NCBI RefSeq assembly: GCF_029964055.1
Contig: NZ_CP124836.1
Coordinates: forward strand, 2,232,001-2,296,000
Direction: 5' to 3'
Source of the DNA: Arthrobacter sp. EM1
GTDB taxonomy: Bacteria; Actinomycetota; Actinomycetes; Actinomycetales; Micrococcaceae
Length of the DNA stretch: 64,000 bases
Part shown: positions 1 through 8,224 of the stretch, in pieces
Position numbering within the stretch: position 1 is the stretch's first letter
How the letters are laid out: the number at the start of each line of letters is the position of its first letter
Position numbers and translations under genes: made by a program
Notes under the pieces: model-generated
Told to the model about the DNA's origin: nothing
Databases searched by the model: none
The model's input: only the letters and a program-made list of their open reading frames with translations

Positions 1-195
1 TATCTGGGCGCGTTGCGGGGGCAACGGGTGTGGGCGGTGCCGCTGAACGGTGAGTTCGCCGGCGACCCTGTGAGCTATTTCACGGGGATGTACGGGAGGA
101 TCAGGGACGTCGCCCTGGCTCCGGACGGCCGCCTCTGGGTGCTCAGCAACAATAAAAACCCCGACTTTGTGCTGGTTTTGGCGCTGCCAGTTTAG
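1..195 (+). CDS. PQQ-dependent sugar dehydrogenase, C-terminal end (partial)
   Basis: The gene is cut by the left edge of the window; only the last 64 codons are present, ending in TAG. The readable tail includes GRIRDVALAPDGRLWVLSNN, the last beta-propeller blade seen in glucose/sorbosone dehydrogenases of the soluble PQQ type, which oxidise sugars outside the membrane. The assignment rests on this short tail only, so substrate and cofactor cannot be judged. The gene is followed by a promoter and tRNA-Lys on the same strand. Confidence 0.7.
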   Translation, partial: YLGALRGQRVWAVPLNGEFAGDPVSYFTGMYGRIRDVALAPDGRLWVLSNNKNPDFVLVLALPV

Positions 196-221
196 CCCCG
201 GGACGCACCACACCAGCCGAT

Positions 222-250
222 TTCACACCCTGCCCAAAGTCGTGTAGAGT
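222..250 (+). promoter_or_regulatory. promoter of tRNA-Lys
   Basis: A -35 element TTCACA (222-227) is followed after exactly 17 nt by a -10 element TAGAGT (245-250). Transcription should start near 257, giving a 5' leader of about 55 nt before the tRNA at 313. It fits a housekeeping sigma-70-type promoter. Confidence 0.6.
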
Positions 251-312
251 TTCATGTCGTTGCGGAGAACAACGCGGGAACAAAAACCCCGCAATGAACA
301 CCAACAACAGCT

Positions 313-388
313 GCACCTCTAGCTCAACTGGCAGAGCAATTGACTCTTAATCAATGGGTTCCGGGTTCGAGTCCCGGGGGGTGCACCA
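313..388 (+). tRNA. tRNA-Lys (anticodon CUU)
   Basis: A full cloverleaf can be folded by eye. The acceptor stem GCACCTC (313-319) pairs with GGGGTGC (378-384) with one G-U. The anticodon loop CTCTTAA gives anticodon CTT. The T arm is CCGGG-TTCGAGT-CCCGG. The discriminator base is A (385) and the CCA end (386-388) is encoded. The gene has its own promoter upstream and a long hairpin terminator immediately downstream, so it is a monocistronic unit. Confidence 0.97.
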
Positions 389-393
389 CCGAG

Positions 394-442
394 AAAACCC
401 CGTTCTAACTGGCCAAAAGCCGTTAGGGCGGGGTTTTCTTTT
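394..442 (+). terminator. intrinsic terminator after tRNA-Lys
   Basis: The outer arms AAAACCCCG and CGGGGTTTT pair perfectly, and an inner stem CTAAC/GTTAG extends the hairpin around a GGCC-containing loop. The 3' arm runs into TTTTCTTTT. It begins 6 nt after the encoded CCA of tRNA-Lys. Confidence 0.85.
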
Positions 443-625
443 GCCCGACTTGGCCCCCGGGGATCAGCTCAGGGGCAAAACCCGGCAATACTGGGAACCT
501 GGCCCTAACCGTTGTCCCAACGACGCCGTTTCCGGCCCGCACAGACCGCCGCGATGTTCGTCCGACCCGCCCGGGCCGGGACGATCACGGGGCGTCCGTC
601 CCTGGTCCCGACCGAAAGCAGTCCA

Positions 626-1258
626 GTGCAGAACTTCCGCCCGCTCGCAGTGACCCTGGCCGGCATCGCCTTTGCCGTCTCCGGCTGTTCAACCGCGGCT
701 CCCCCGCCCGGAACTGCGGTATCCACTACCGGCGAGGCAGCCACACCGGGGTCCCCCGCCGCCGCGGCAGCAGCCACCGGCTGGGAGCTGGAGAGAAAGG
801 GCAGCGCCGATCGGATCAACGCATCGGGCTTGGAAGTGCTGAACGCCGAAGGTGCGGCCGAGCATTTCCACGCCCACCTGGATATTTATGTGGACGGCAA
901 GCCCGTTACGATCCCCGCGGACATCGGTTTCAGCTTCAGCGCTGAAGGCAAACCGGACGGCATCTCGTCCCTGCACACCCATGACGAGTCCGGCATCATC
1001 CACATTGAGGCACCGGTCGCCGGCGAAACCTACCGGCTCAGCCAGCTGCTTGCCGAATGGGGCGTCTTGGACGGCACCGACCAGACCCCGGGGTCCGCCC
1101 ATTCGGCTATCGCCGACTGGTCAGTCACCGTAAACGGCACCAAGCAGGAAGCCCCCGTCCAAGCCGTCGTCCTGAAAGCCCACGACGAAATCGTCCTCCA
1201 CTACGGTGTGGCGCCGTCACCTATGCCGGCGGCGTTCACCTTCCCGGACGGGGTCTAA
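626..1258 (+). CDS. His-rich lipoprotein of unknown function
   Basis: Predicted secreted lipoprotein of 210 residues. A GTG start at 626 was chosen because it places a signal peptide at the N terminus (hydrophobic core LAVTLAGIAFAV, lipobox VSGC, lipidated Cys21); in-frame starts further upstream would add a non-hydrophobic leader. An Ala/Pro/Thr-rich linker follows. The mature domain carries dense histidines, EHFHAHLDIYVDG and SLHTHDESGIIHIEAP, which look like a metal-binding site on a beta-rich fold. I know this module as a recurring unnamed domain in bacteria but cannot assign a reaction. It stands alone between tRNA-Lys and a convergent SRPBCC gene. No strong Shine-Dalgarno is visible. 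Confidence 0.75.
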   Translation: MQNFRPLAVTLAGIAFAVSGCSTAAPPPGTAVSTTGEAATPGSPAAAAAATGWELERKGSADRINASGLEVLNAEGAAEHFHAHLDIYVDGKPVTIPADIGFSFSAEGKPDGISSLHTHDESGIIHIEAPVAGETYRLSQLLAEWGVLDGTDQTPGSAHSAIADWSVTVNGTKQEAPVQAVVLKAHDEIVLHYGVAPSPMPAAFTFPDGV

Positions 1259-1350
1259 AGCAGGCTGCCCGGCGGACCGCTACCAGCCTGCCGCCCGCAT
1301 TTGTGGATTTGACCGCTCTTGGCGGCGTTCCGGGATCGTGTGGTGTCGCC

Positions 1351-1782
1351 TTAGCCGCGTTCGGCGATCGCCTTCACGGCCCGCACGAGGCTATCCCACA
1401 TGCCTTGGGAATGGGCTGCTGCTTCAGGACTGTCGTTGTTGTCCTGGGTGAGCGTGAGCCGGGTTGAGCCAGCGGCTCCCTCCAGCGTCCACGTGAGTGT
1501 GTGGTAGTTCGCCGGAACGTCGGCTTGGCCGGTCAGCGGGCTGAAATGCGTTGTGACCAAACTGCGGCCGGGCTTCAGTTCGAGAATCTCGCCCCTGTCT
1601 TCGTAGTCTTTGCCCTGCCAGGTTCCGCGCCAGCGGATCGGTCCGCCCACCGTCCAGCCGGTCACAACATCCGTGCCGAACATAAATTCTTTGATCGCCG
1701 CGGGATCTGTGATCACGGACCAGACCCGCTCCGGCGTGGCACCGATCGTGATCGTCGACGTGGCGACGTAGCTCTCGTCCAT
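1351..1782 (-). CDS. SRPBCC (AHSA1-like) family protein
   Basis: 143 residues forming one START/Bet v1-like domain. The N-terminal strand STITIGATPERVWSVITDP, the central RWRGTWQGKDYEDRGEI and the C-terminal helix with W-x-SLVRAVKAIAE are typical of the AHSA1/polyketide cyclase group. These small hydrophobic-pocket proteins act as lipid or ligand binders or as stress-related co-factors; the ligand here cannot be inferred. On the coding strand TAGACT lies 7 nt before the ATG, so the mRNA is probably leaderless. The gene converges on the His-rich lipoprotein. Confidence 0.88.
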   Translation of the reverse strand: MDESYVATSTITIGATPERVWSVITDPAAIKEFMFGTDVVTGWTVGGPIRWRGTWQGKDYEDRGEILELKPGRSLVTTHFSPLTGQADVPANYHTLTWTLEGAAGSTRLTLTQDNNDSPEAAAHSQGMWDSLVRAVKAIAERG

Positions 1783-1835
1783 AACACGCAGTCTATGCGC
1801 GTGCCGCAGCGGCCCAGCGGACCGAGCAGGCTCCC

Positions 1836-1988
1836 TTAACTGAAGGCACCGGAACTTTCCCGCCGGATTGCGGGCATTTGAAAGTGGATTGGCAGCGTCA
1901 ACTGGACCGGCGACGCGCCCACGGGCTCGTCAAGCAGCTCGTTGATCGAGGTCTGCCCGTCCAGCTCCGCCATCGGGTGTGCATCCAT
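1836..1988 (-). CDS. small leaderless ORF, 50 aa, unknown
   Basis: A short reading frame of 50 codons beginning MDAHPMAELDGQ. No relative is recognised. Three observations support it. A -10-like TAGGCT lies exactly 6 nt before the ATG, the spacing shared by many leaderless genes in this window. Most of the first 29 codons end in G or C. The peptide is acidic and ordinary in composition (INELLDEPVG). Third-position GC falls in the last 20 codons, so it may instead be the 5' remnant of a longer decayed gene. It follows the small Cys-rich gene on the same strand. Confidence 0.45.
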   Translation of the reverse strand: MDAHPMAELDGQTSINELLDEPVGASPVQLTLPIHFQMPAIRRESSGAFS

Positions 1989-2049
1989 CCCTTGAGCCTA
2001 CGGCGGCGGGCACCAGCGCCGCCGAGGGACACGGCGCCGTGGAGGCAGG

Positions 2050-2098
2050 GTCCCGCAAAAACACGGTCCCGTAAAACACGGGCTCGTAAAACACGGGC
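2050..2098. repeat. three short tandem repeats with hairpin potential
   Basis: Three consecutive 15-16 bp units share the core CG(T/C)AAAA(A)CACGG. The middle unit is itself an inverted repeat, CCCGT-AAAAC-ACGGG. The array lies just past the stop codon of the small Cys-rich gene (minus strand) and before the 50-aa ORF. It could be an unconventional terminator or protein-binding array; there is no T-run. Confidence 0.6.
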
Positions 2099-2103
2099 CC
2101 TGG

Positions 2104-2274
2104 TTAGCGGGCGGGTTCGCTCTTTGTGACCGGCGCGCCGGAGGGTTGGCGGGCGGACGTAGCCCCAAGGGGCACGTGCGGATCGCAGTCCTCGCAAAAC
2201 ACCGCTGCGGCAAAGTCACCGCAGCATTGGCAGCGATGTTCCAAGGACCTGGCTTCGAGGACGTAGCTTCTCAT
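2104..2274 (-). CDS. small four-cysteine protein (56 aa), putative zinc knuckle
   Basis: A complete reading frame of 56 codons plus TAA. The start ATG at 2274 is preceded by the Shine-Dalgarno AGGGGAG with 9 nt spacing. The peptide contains HRCQCCGDF and FCEDCDPH, giving two CxxC pairs (Cys15/Cys18 and Cys27/Cys30, plus Cys17) eight residues apart, as expected for a small zinc ribbon or knuckle. The C-terminal third is Pro/Ser/Ala-rich and probably disordered. A 29-nt palindrome lies 29 nt upstream. I do not recognise the family. It lies downstream of the MarR gene on the same strand, 123 nt apart, with its own likely control site. Confidence 0.6.
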   Translation of the reverse strand: MRSYVLEARSLEHRCQCCGDFAAAVFCEDCDPHVPLGATSARQPSGAPVTKSEPAR

Positions 2275-2302
2275 GGGCCCATGCTCCCCTAAAGCTGCCC
2301 GT

Positions 2303-2331
2303 TGGAAACCAGTAGTGTGTACTCGTTTCCA
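2303..2331. promoter_or_regulatory. 29-bp palindrome, candidate operator
   Basis: The arms TGGAAAC-c-AGTA and TACT-c-GTTTCCA are complementary over 11 of 12 positions around the spacer GTGTG. It lies between the end of the MarR gene (2398) and the start of the small Cys-rich gene (2274), and is best read as an operator for the latter or a MarR-family site. Confidence 0.45.
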
Positions 2332-2397
2332 GTCTGGACTACCCGGTCGGCGGCATGGCGGTGCGGCCGCGGAGAGTGCCGCCGGGGCCCCGGTTCG

Positions 2398-2880
2398 CTA
2401 GTTGGCTTCGACCGGCAGGCTCGGGTCCGCTGCGGTGACGATTGCCTTCGCGTCGGTCGAGGAAATCTTGGTCGCCAGTTCGGTGACGACGGCCCGGAGC
2501 TCCTGGCGCAACACGTCGGGGTCGATGGAGGCGGAAGCGAGCACTGAACGTTCCATGTCCGCGGCCTCGAAAACGGCCTGGCGCCCTCGGTCCGTCAACG
2601 ACACGACGTGGCTGCGGCGGTCTGAGGCACTGCGCTCCCGCGAGATGTGCCCGTGAGCTTCCAGCCGGCTAAGTGTCTTTCCCATGGTCTGCGCCTGGAC
2701 ACGCACCAATTGGGCAAGTTGGGCCTGCGTCATGGGTCCGTTGACAGCGAGCACTTCCATGGCGATGACCCCGGCGTGGGTCAAGCCAATGGCCCCCAGT
2801 TTCTCGTTCCAGGAGTGTTCGACAAGGCGTGCTGCCGTGGACAATAGGCGGCCCGTGGGCCAGCGATCCATATCAGGCAT
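2398..2880 (-). CDS. MarR family transcriptional regulator
   Basis: 160 residues with the winged-helix architecture of MarR. The N-terminal dimerisation helix (LLSTAARLVEHSWNEKLG) is followed by the helix-turn-helix MTQAQLAQLVRVQAQTMGKTLSRLEAHGHI. The wing SASDRRSHVVSLTDRGRQ contains the DxR-type motif and is followed by a C-terminal helix. MarR proteins are usually ligand-responsive repressors of neighbouring or own genes. I chose the start at 2880 because TATACT lies 7 nt upstream, implying a leaderless transcript; a longer in-frame start at 2922 would lie upstream of that element. The divergent neighbour is the bcp-like peroxiredoxin, so an oxidative-stress role is possible but unproven. 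Confidence 0.9.
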   Translation of the reverse strand: MPDMDRWPTGRLLSTAARLVEHSWNEKLGAIGLTHAGVIAMEVLAVNGPMTQAQLAQLVRVQAQTMGKTLSRLEAHGHISRERSASDRRSHVVSLTDRGRQAVFEAADMERSVLASASIDPDVLRQELRAVVTELATKISSTDAKAIVTAADPSLPVEAN

Positions 2881-2977
2881 ACCCAAGAGTATAGCGATCG
2901 CAGGATTCGGTGCCCGCACCAACGCTCACTAGGCTGGAATTTCGCCACCCGGCGACCACCCTGAGAAGGAGCACAAC

Positions 2978-3451
2978 ATGCCTGAACGACTCGTCCCCGG
3001 TGACCCGGCACCAAACTTCACTTTGACGAATTCGGCAGGGGTGGACGTCTCGCTTGCAGACTTCCGCGGCCGCAGCACCGTCGTCTACTTCTACCCGGCC
3101 GCCGCCACCCCCGGATGCACAAAGCAGGCGTGCGATTTCCGGGATTCCCTGGCTTCCCTGCAGCAGGCCGGCTATGAGGTGGTGGGTATTTCCCCGGACC
3201 CCGTGGCCAAGCTCGCCACGTTCGCAGCCGCGGAAGGACTGAGCTTCCCTTTGCTGTCTGACCCGGGCCACAGCGTTGCCGAGGCCTACGCGGCCTGGGG
3301 CGAGAAAAAGAACTACGGGAAGACGTACCAAGGACTCATCCGGTCCACGGTCGTCATCGATCCCGACGGAAAGGTCATTCTCGCCCAGTACAACGTCCGG
3401 GCCACCGGGCATGTGGCAAAGCTCCGCCGGGACCTCAACGTCAACGACTAG
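2978..3451 (+). CDS. bcp: thioredoxin-dependent thiol peroxidase (Bcp/PrxQ peroxiredoxin)
   Basis: 157 residues, the usual Bcp length. It reduces H2O2 and organic hydroperoxides with thioredoxin in the cytoplasm. The peroxidatic motif YFYPAAATPGCTKQACDFRD contains the active Cys in TPGCT, followed by a second Cys five residues later, the resolving-Cys spacing of PrxQ-type enzymes. The downstream segment VVGISPDPVAKLATFAAAEGLSFPLLSD matches the conserved alpha2-beta region. Shine-Dalgarno GAAGGAG precedes the ATG. It is divergent from the MarR gene with 97 bp between them. Confidence 0.95.
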   Translation: MPERLVPGDPAPNFTLTNSAGVDVSLADFRGRSTVVYFYPAAATPGCTKQACDFRDSLASLQQAGYEVVGISPDPVAKLATFAAAEGLSFPLLSDPGHSVAEAYAAWGEKKNYGKTYQGLIRSTVVIDPDGKVILAQYNVRATGHVAKLRRDLNVND

Positions 3452-3578
3452 TCAGGCTTAATAGGGCAGAAAGTGTGTCCGGCGGAAGACCGGTCGCCGC
3501 ACGGCACGGCGCGAAATGTACAATGGAGCCTGGCATCCGCCACCGACTTGCCTCTGGCATGACGGGCGACGGAGCCGA

Positions 3579-3660
3579 GCGCGAGTGGTGAAATTGGCAG
3601 ACACGCAGGATTTAGGTTCCTGTGCCTTCGGGCGTGGGGGTTCAAATCCCCCCTTGCGCA
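3579..3660 (+). tRNA. tRNA-Leu (anticodon UAG)
   Basis: The acceptor stem GCGCGAG (3579-3585) pairs with CTTGCGC (3653-3659). The anticodon stem CAGGA/TCCTG encloses loop TTTAGGT, giving anticodon TAG. A long variable arm (GTGCCTTCGGGCGT) and T arm GGGGG-TTCAAAT-CCCCC follow. The discriminator is A3660. CCA is not encoded (next bases CAC). A -10-like TACAAT lies at 3519-3524. A strong terminator follows. Confidence 0.96.
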
Positions 3661-3668
3661 CACACTGC

Positions 3669-3705
3669 AAAAGAGCCCCGGTCCGCGGACCGGGGCTCTT
3701 TTTTT
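3669..3705 (+). terminator. intrinsic terminator after tRNA-Leu
   Basis: A perfect palindrome with arms AAAAGAGCCCCGGTCC and GGACCGGGGCTCTTTT around a GCG-type centre runs into a run of T residues. It begins 9 nt after the tRNA. Confidence 0.92.
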
Positions 3706-3944
3706 GTCACCCATCCCGGCCCGCCGGTACCGCGTGCGCCCCGGCCGGCGCCGCCCGAATCCGCTCAAACGGTGCCCTTCCGGCGAGCCAAAAAGAATTG
3801 TGATTCCGCACCCATCCACCTCCTCCGACCCCGCGAATACCCATTGAGACACCAACCAAGGGGCGGTGCCCACGACCTCGGAGAAGGACCAGCACGGCAA
3901 AGTCCGCCGCTGGCAAGGATCGGTACAACACAGGAGAATCCGAA

Positions 3945-4619
3945 ATGCAGACCATCAAGCGCACAACACTTTCCGTGGCAGGCATCGCGGCTGCAGCCCT
4001 GCTCAGCCTCACTGCCTGCGGCGGCACCACCACCGCCGCACCCAGCTCCTCGGCCCCGGAGTCCAGCCCGTCGAAATCGAGCATGGCACCGTCGCCATCC
4101 GCCAGCTCGGCAGCAGCCATGGATCCGGCAGCCGACCTCGTCGGAAGCGGCTGTGCCGCCTACGCCGCCCAGGTTCCCGACGGCGCCGGCTCCGTGTCCG
4201 GAATGGCCCTGGACCCGGTAGCGGTCGCAGCGTCGAACAACCCGATCCTGACCACCCTGACCGCTGCGGTATCCGGCAAGCTCAACCCGAAGGTCGATCT
4301 GGTCGATACCCTCAATGGCGGCGAATTCACCGTCTTCGCACCGACTGATGATGCCTTCAAGAAGATCGATGCCGCCACGATCGAAACCCTCAAGACGGAC
4401 GATGCCTTGCTCAGCAAGATCCTGACCTACCACGTCGTCCAGGGCAAGATCAGCCCGGACAAGATCGTCGGCACGCACAAGACGGTCCAGGGCGGTTCCG
4501 TCACGGTCACCGGCGCCAAGGACGCCCTTAAGGTTGACGAGGCCAACGTCGTCTGCGGCGGCGTTATGACCGCCAACGCCACGGTCTACATGATCGACTC
4601 GGTCCTGATGCCCAAGTAG
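3945..4619 (+). CDS. fasciclin (FAS1) domain lipoprotein
   Basis: 224 residues. The signal peptide and lipobox LTAC place the lipidated Cys at residue 25, so the protein is anchored outside the membrane. A Ser/Pro/Ala-rich spacer of about 40 residues leads to a single FAS1 domain. This contains the conserved H1 motif ([19 protein letters not shown]) and the second motif [15 protein letters not shown], ending [12 protein letters not shown]1 lipoproteins in actinobacteria resemble MPT70/MPB83 and are thought to mediate adhesion or surface interactions. Shine-Dalgarno AGGAG precedes the ATG. It is monocistronic, with a terminator downstream. Confidence 0.93.
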   Translation: MQTIKRTTLSVAGIAAAALLSLTACGGTTTAAPSSSAPESSPSKSSMAPSPSASSAAAMDPAADLVGSGCAAYAAQVPDGAGSVSGMALDPVAVAASNNPILTTLTAAVSGKLNPKVDLVDTLNGGEFTVFAPTDDAFKKIDAATIETLKTDDALLSKILTYHVVQGKISPDKIVGTHKTVQGGSVTVTGAKDALKVDEANVVCGGVMTANATVYMIDSVLMPK

Positions 4620-4679
4620 GCACCACTGAACGCTCCTGCTGCGGCTCCAGCCTGACTCCCTGGACCAACTAGGAGAAAT

Positions 4680-4714
4680 AGAGGCCCGCACCGAACGGTG
4701 CGGGCCTCTTTTTG
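4680..4714 (+). terminator. intrinsic terminator after fasciclin gene
   Basis: The arms AGAGGCCCGCACC and GGTGCGGGCCTCT pair perfectly around GAAC and are followed by TTTTT. Confidence 0.9.
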
Positions 4715-4835
4715 TGGACCCAGTGCAGCCGGCCGACCCCGCCTGCACGTTTCAGAGGGATCGTCCGGGCCGGTCAACTAGAATGGGCCTGTTCCGCAGC
4801 CGGCGGTCCATCCAGTCTCCAGAGGTGATCTCCGA

Positions 4836-6572
4836 GTGCCCAGAAGTACAGCGCCCCGCCGTGCCCCGCGACCCAGCAATGCCAGCGGAACGCGGGCCGG
4901 TGACGCACGGACCAAAGCAGTGCGACGCCTTGCAGCAGGCTTCGGCGCCGTGCTCCTGATGCTGCCCGTGGCCGCCTGCACGGCGGTTCCCGGACCGGGA
5001 CCGGGCACCGCTTCGGCGAGTTCGGCCGAGCCCGGCCCCAGTGCCGTATTCACTTTCGGCACCGGGTCGCAGCCGCTTGGCCTTGACCCTGCCGTTGTTT
5101 CCGACATTGAGTCGTACAGGATTACGCGCCAGGTCCTGGAGGGGCTCGTGGGAGTGGACCAGACCACGGGAGCGCCAACGCCGCTGCTCGCCACCGAATG
5201 GAAGACAAGCGATGACGGCCGCGCCTACACGTTTAAGCTTCGCGAGCAGGTGTCCTTCCAGGACGGGACCGCGTTCGACGCCGCAGCCGTGTGCAAGAAC
5301 TTCGACCGCTGGTTCAACTTTTCCGCCCCGCTGCGCGCACTGGCCCCGGGAACGACGTTCAAGGGCGTCTTTAAAGCCCACGCCGACCAGGCGTCACTCT
5401 CGATCTACAAGGGCTGCACCGCGCTGGCCCCGGACAACGTGCGGATCGATCTGACCCAAGCGTTCACCGGGTTCCTGCAGGCCCTCACGCTGCCCGCCTT
5501 CGCCATGTCCTCGCCGCAGGCGCTGACGGCCCAACAGGCCGATGAGCTGAACCGGAGCCAGGAGGGCCAGCCGGTTTCCGCCTACGGGCTCCATCCGGTG
5601 GGTACCGGCCCCTACGTTTTTAGGTCCTGGGACGAAAACAGCATCACCCTGGCCAGCAATAAGGACTACTGGGGGGACAAGGGCCAGATCGCCACCATCA
5701 ACTTCGTCACTTACGACCACGCCCAGGCCCGGATGCAGGCCCTGTTCGATGGCAAGATCGACGCCTATGACGCCGTCACCGTCGGCAACTTCGATCAGCT
5801 CGTGAAACGCGGCGAACAGATCATCCAGCGGGATCCTTTCTCCGTTATGTACCTGGGCATGAACCAGGAAGTGCCGATCCTGCAGAACCTGAAGGTCCGC
5901 CAGGCCATCGAAATGGCGCTGGACAAGGACACCCTGATCCGCCGGTTCTTCATTGACAACACCGCGCAGGCGACGCAGTTTGTCCCGCCGAAGCTCAGCG
6001 GCTTCAACAACAATGCTCCGGCGCTGGGCCACAATCCGGAAAAAGCCAAGGAGCTGCTCAAGGAGGCCGGCTACCAGGGCGAGGAACTGAAGTTCTACTA
6101 TCCGCTAAACGTCACCCGGCCCTACCTGCCGACGCCGGAGAAGGTCTACGCCGAAATCAGCAAGCAGCTGACCGCCGTCGGGTTGAACATCAAGCCGGTG
6201 CCGGTCGAGTGGTCGGAGGGATACCTGCAAAAGGTCACCTCCCCCGGCGACCATGCCCTCCACCTGCTGGGCTGGAACGGCTCCTACTCCGATCCGGACA
6301 ACTTCGTGGGGCCGCTCTTTGGCGAAAACACCGGCGAGTTCGGCTACCAGGACCCGCAGGTCTTTTCCAAGATCGCCCGGGCGCGCGGCCTGCCCGACGG
6401 CAAGGAACGGACCGAGCAATACCAGACCATCAACGCGCAGATCGCCGCCTCGGTCCCAGCAGTACCGATTGCCTTCCCGATCTCTGCGCTGGCCCTTTCC
6501 GACCGTGTGCTGAAGTACCCGGCGTCTCCGGTCCTCAATGAAGTTTTCACAAAGGTGGAGCTAAAGCCTTGA
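4836..6572 (+). CDS. ABC transporter substrate-binding lipoprotein, peptide/SBP family 5
   Basis: 578 residues. The GTG start at 4836 has AGAGGTGA 7 nt upstream. After an Arg-rich leader comes a signal peptide with lipobox VAAC (Cys48), followed by Pro/Gly/Ser linker residues. The mature protein shows family-5 solute-binding hallmarks: [59 protein letters not shown] and [12 protein letters not shown]. Such lipoproteins capture oligopeptides, nickel or related solutes for an ABC importer. No permease or ATPase gene is adjacent, so it is an orphan receptor here. A -10-like TAGAAT lies at 4779-4784. Confidence 0.92.
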   Translation: MPRSTAPRRAPRPSNASGTRAGDARTKAVRRLAAGFGAVLLMLPVAACTAVPGPGPGTASASSAEPGPSAVFTFGTGSQPLGLDPAVVSDIESYRITRQVLEGLVGVDQTTGAPTPLLATEWKTSDDGRAYTFKLREQVSFQDGTAFDAAAVCKNFDRWFNFSAPLRALAPGTTFKGVFKAHADQASLSIYKGCTALAPDNVRIDLTQAFTGFLQALTLPAFAMSSPQALTAQQADELNRSQEGQPVSAYGLHPVGTGPYVFRSWDENSITLASNKDYWGDKGQIATINFVTYDHAQARMQALFDGKIDAYDAVTVGNFDQLVKRGEQIIQRDPFSVMYLGMNQEVPILQNLKVRQAIEMALDKDTLIRRFFIDNTAQATQFVPPKLSGFNNNAPALGHNPEKAKELLKEAGYQGEELKFYYPLNVTRPYLPTPEKVYAEISKQLTAVGLNIKPVPVEWSEGYLQKVTSPGDHALHLLGWNGSYSDPDNFVGPLFGENTGEFGYQDPQVFSKIARARGLPDGKERTEQYQTINAQIAASVPAVPIAFPISALALSDRVLKYPASPVLNEVFTKVELKP

Positions 6573-6651
6573 CGGGTGGGGCCAATTTCAGTATGAGCCG
6601 GGTGCGGGGATATTCTGTGACAGCCAGACCCGCTGCTATCGGAGACTGATT

Positions 6652-8154
6652 GTGACTTTCATTTCCAAGACCCAACATGCCGACGTCGTCCTGATTGGCG
6701 GCGGCATCATGAGCGCCACGCTCGGTGCTTTCCTGAAGCAGCTCGAGCCGAACTGGACCATATCCCTGTTCGAGAAGCTGGACGAGCCGGGCCTGGAAAG
6801 CTCCGACCCGTGGAACAACGCCGGCACCGGACACGCCGCACTGTGTGAGCTCAACTACTCACCGGCAGCCAAAGACGGCTCGGTGAACCCGGCAAAGGCC
6901 CTGCTTATCAACGAGCAGTTCCAGCTGTCCCGCCAGTTCTGGTCCCACCTCGTCACAGAGGGCTTGATCGGCTCCCCCAAAGGGTTCATCAACACCGTTC
7001 CGCACATGAGCTTTGTGATCGGTGAGGAGAACACGAAGTTTCTGCGCACCCGCTATGAAGCCCTCAAACCGAACCCGCTGTTCCGCTCCATGGAGTACTC
7101 CGAGGACCACGCCCAGATCGCCAAATGGGCGCCGCTGATCGTCAAGGGCCGCGACCCGCAGCAGCGGATCGCCGCGACCCGCGCCGCGGAAGGGACCGAC
7201 GTCGACTTCGGTGCCCTGACCCGGGAGCTGACGGGCTACCTCGGGAACAACGGCGTCGAGGTCAACTACGGCCACAACGTCACCGGCATCCAGCGCGCCT
7301 CCGGCGGCGGCTGGGACCTCGCGCTTAAGCACCCCAAGTCCGGCGAACACGGTTCCATCCACGCCAAGTTCGTCTTCGTGGGCGCCGGCGGCGGGGCCCT
7401 GCATCTGCTGCAGGCCTCCGGCATCCCGGAGAGCAAGGGGTACGGCGGCTTCCCGGTTTCCGGACAGTTCTTCCGCTGCACCGACGAGACGCTGGCAGCC
7501 CAGCACAGCGCCAAGGTCTACGGCCAGGCATCCGTCGGTGCTCCGCCCATGTCCGTTCCACACCTGGATACCCGCTACGTTGCCGGCAAGCGCTCCCTGC
7601 TCTTCGGGCCCTACGCCGGATTCTCCACGAACTTCCTGAAGAACGGCTCGTACCTGGATTTGCCGCTGTCGATCCGGCCTTCGAACATCATTCCGATGCT
7701 GGCCGTGGCCAAGGACAACATGGACCTCACCGCGTACCTGGTCAAGGAAGTCGCCAAGCGCCACGGCGCCAAGGTCGAGGCCCTGCGTGAGTACTACCCT
7801 GCCGCGCAGGACGGTGACTGGGAACTCATTACCGCCGGCCAGCGTGTACAGATCATCAAGAAGGACCCGAAGAAGGGCGGTGTGCTGCAGTTCGGCACCG
7901 AAGTCATCGCGGGCCGCGACGGTTCCATCGGGGCCCTGCTCGGCGCCTCCCCGGGCGCGTCGACGGCGGTCCCGATCATGATCGAACTGCTGCAGAAGTC
8001 CTTCCCGAAGCAGTTCAAGGGCTGGCAGCCCAGGTTCAAGGAGATGATGCCCGGCTATGGCGTCAAGCTCAACGAGAACCCGGACCTCGCCGCCCAGCTC
8101 GAGGGAGCTACGGCCAAGACACTGCAGCTGGATCAGGTCGACGCGCGCAACTGA
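6652..8154 (+). CDS. mqo: malate:quinone oxidoreductase
   Basis: 500 residues, the usual length for Mqo. It is a membrane-peripheral FAD enzyme that oxidises malate to oxaloacetate and passes electrons to the quinone pool in the TCA cycle. Visible hallmarks are the FAD-binding motif [16 protein letters not shown] at the N terminus, the family segment [36 protein letters not shown], and the C-terminal [18 protein letters not shown]. Translation starts at GTG 6652 with GGAG about 8 nt upstream. A -10-like TATTCT lies at 6611-6616. It has its own promoter region between the solute-binding protein and the RND pump. Confidence 0.97.
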   Translation: MTFISKTQHADVVLIGGGIMSATLGAFLKQLEPNWTISLFEKLDEPGLESSDPWNNAGTGHAALCELNYSPAAKDGSVNPAKALLINEQFQLSRQFWSHLVTEGLIGSPKGFINTVPHMSFVIGEENTKFLRTRYEALKPNPLFRSMEYSEDHAQIAKWAPLIVKGRDPQQRIAATRAAEGTDVDFGALTRELTGYLGNNGVEVNYGHNVTGIQRASGGGWDLALKHPKSGEHGSIHAKFVFVGAGGGALHLLQASGIPESKGYGGFPVSGQFFRCTDETLAAQHSAKVYGQASVGAPPMSVPHLDTRYVAGKRSLLFGPYAGFSTNFLKNGSYLDLPLSIRPSNIIPMLAVAKDNMDLTAYLVKEVAKRHGAKVEALREYYPAAQDGDWELITAGQRVQIIKKDPKKGGVLQFGTEVIAGRDGSIGALLGASPGASTAVPIMIELLQKSFPKQFKGWQPRFKEMMPGYGVKLNENPDLAAQLEGATAKTLQLDQVDARN

Positions 8155-8224
8155 CACCCGCTCCGGGTTGCGGCAGCTTTGATCACCGTGAAGTACGTCC
8201 GTCGACCCACCAGGAGACCATAAG

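Noticed and set aside
313..3660. tRNA-Lys and tRNA-Leu as integration sites of a mobile element
   Set aside because: No integrase, no repeated tRNA 3' end and no change in base composition is seen in the region.
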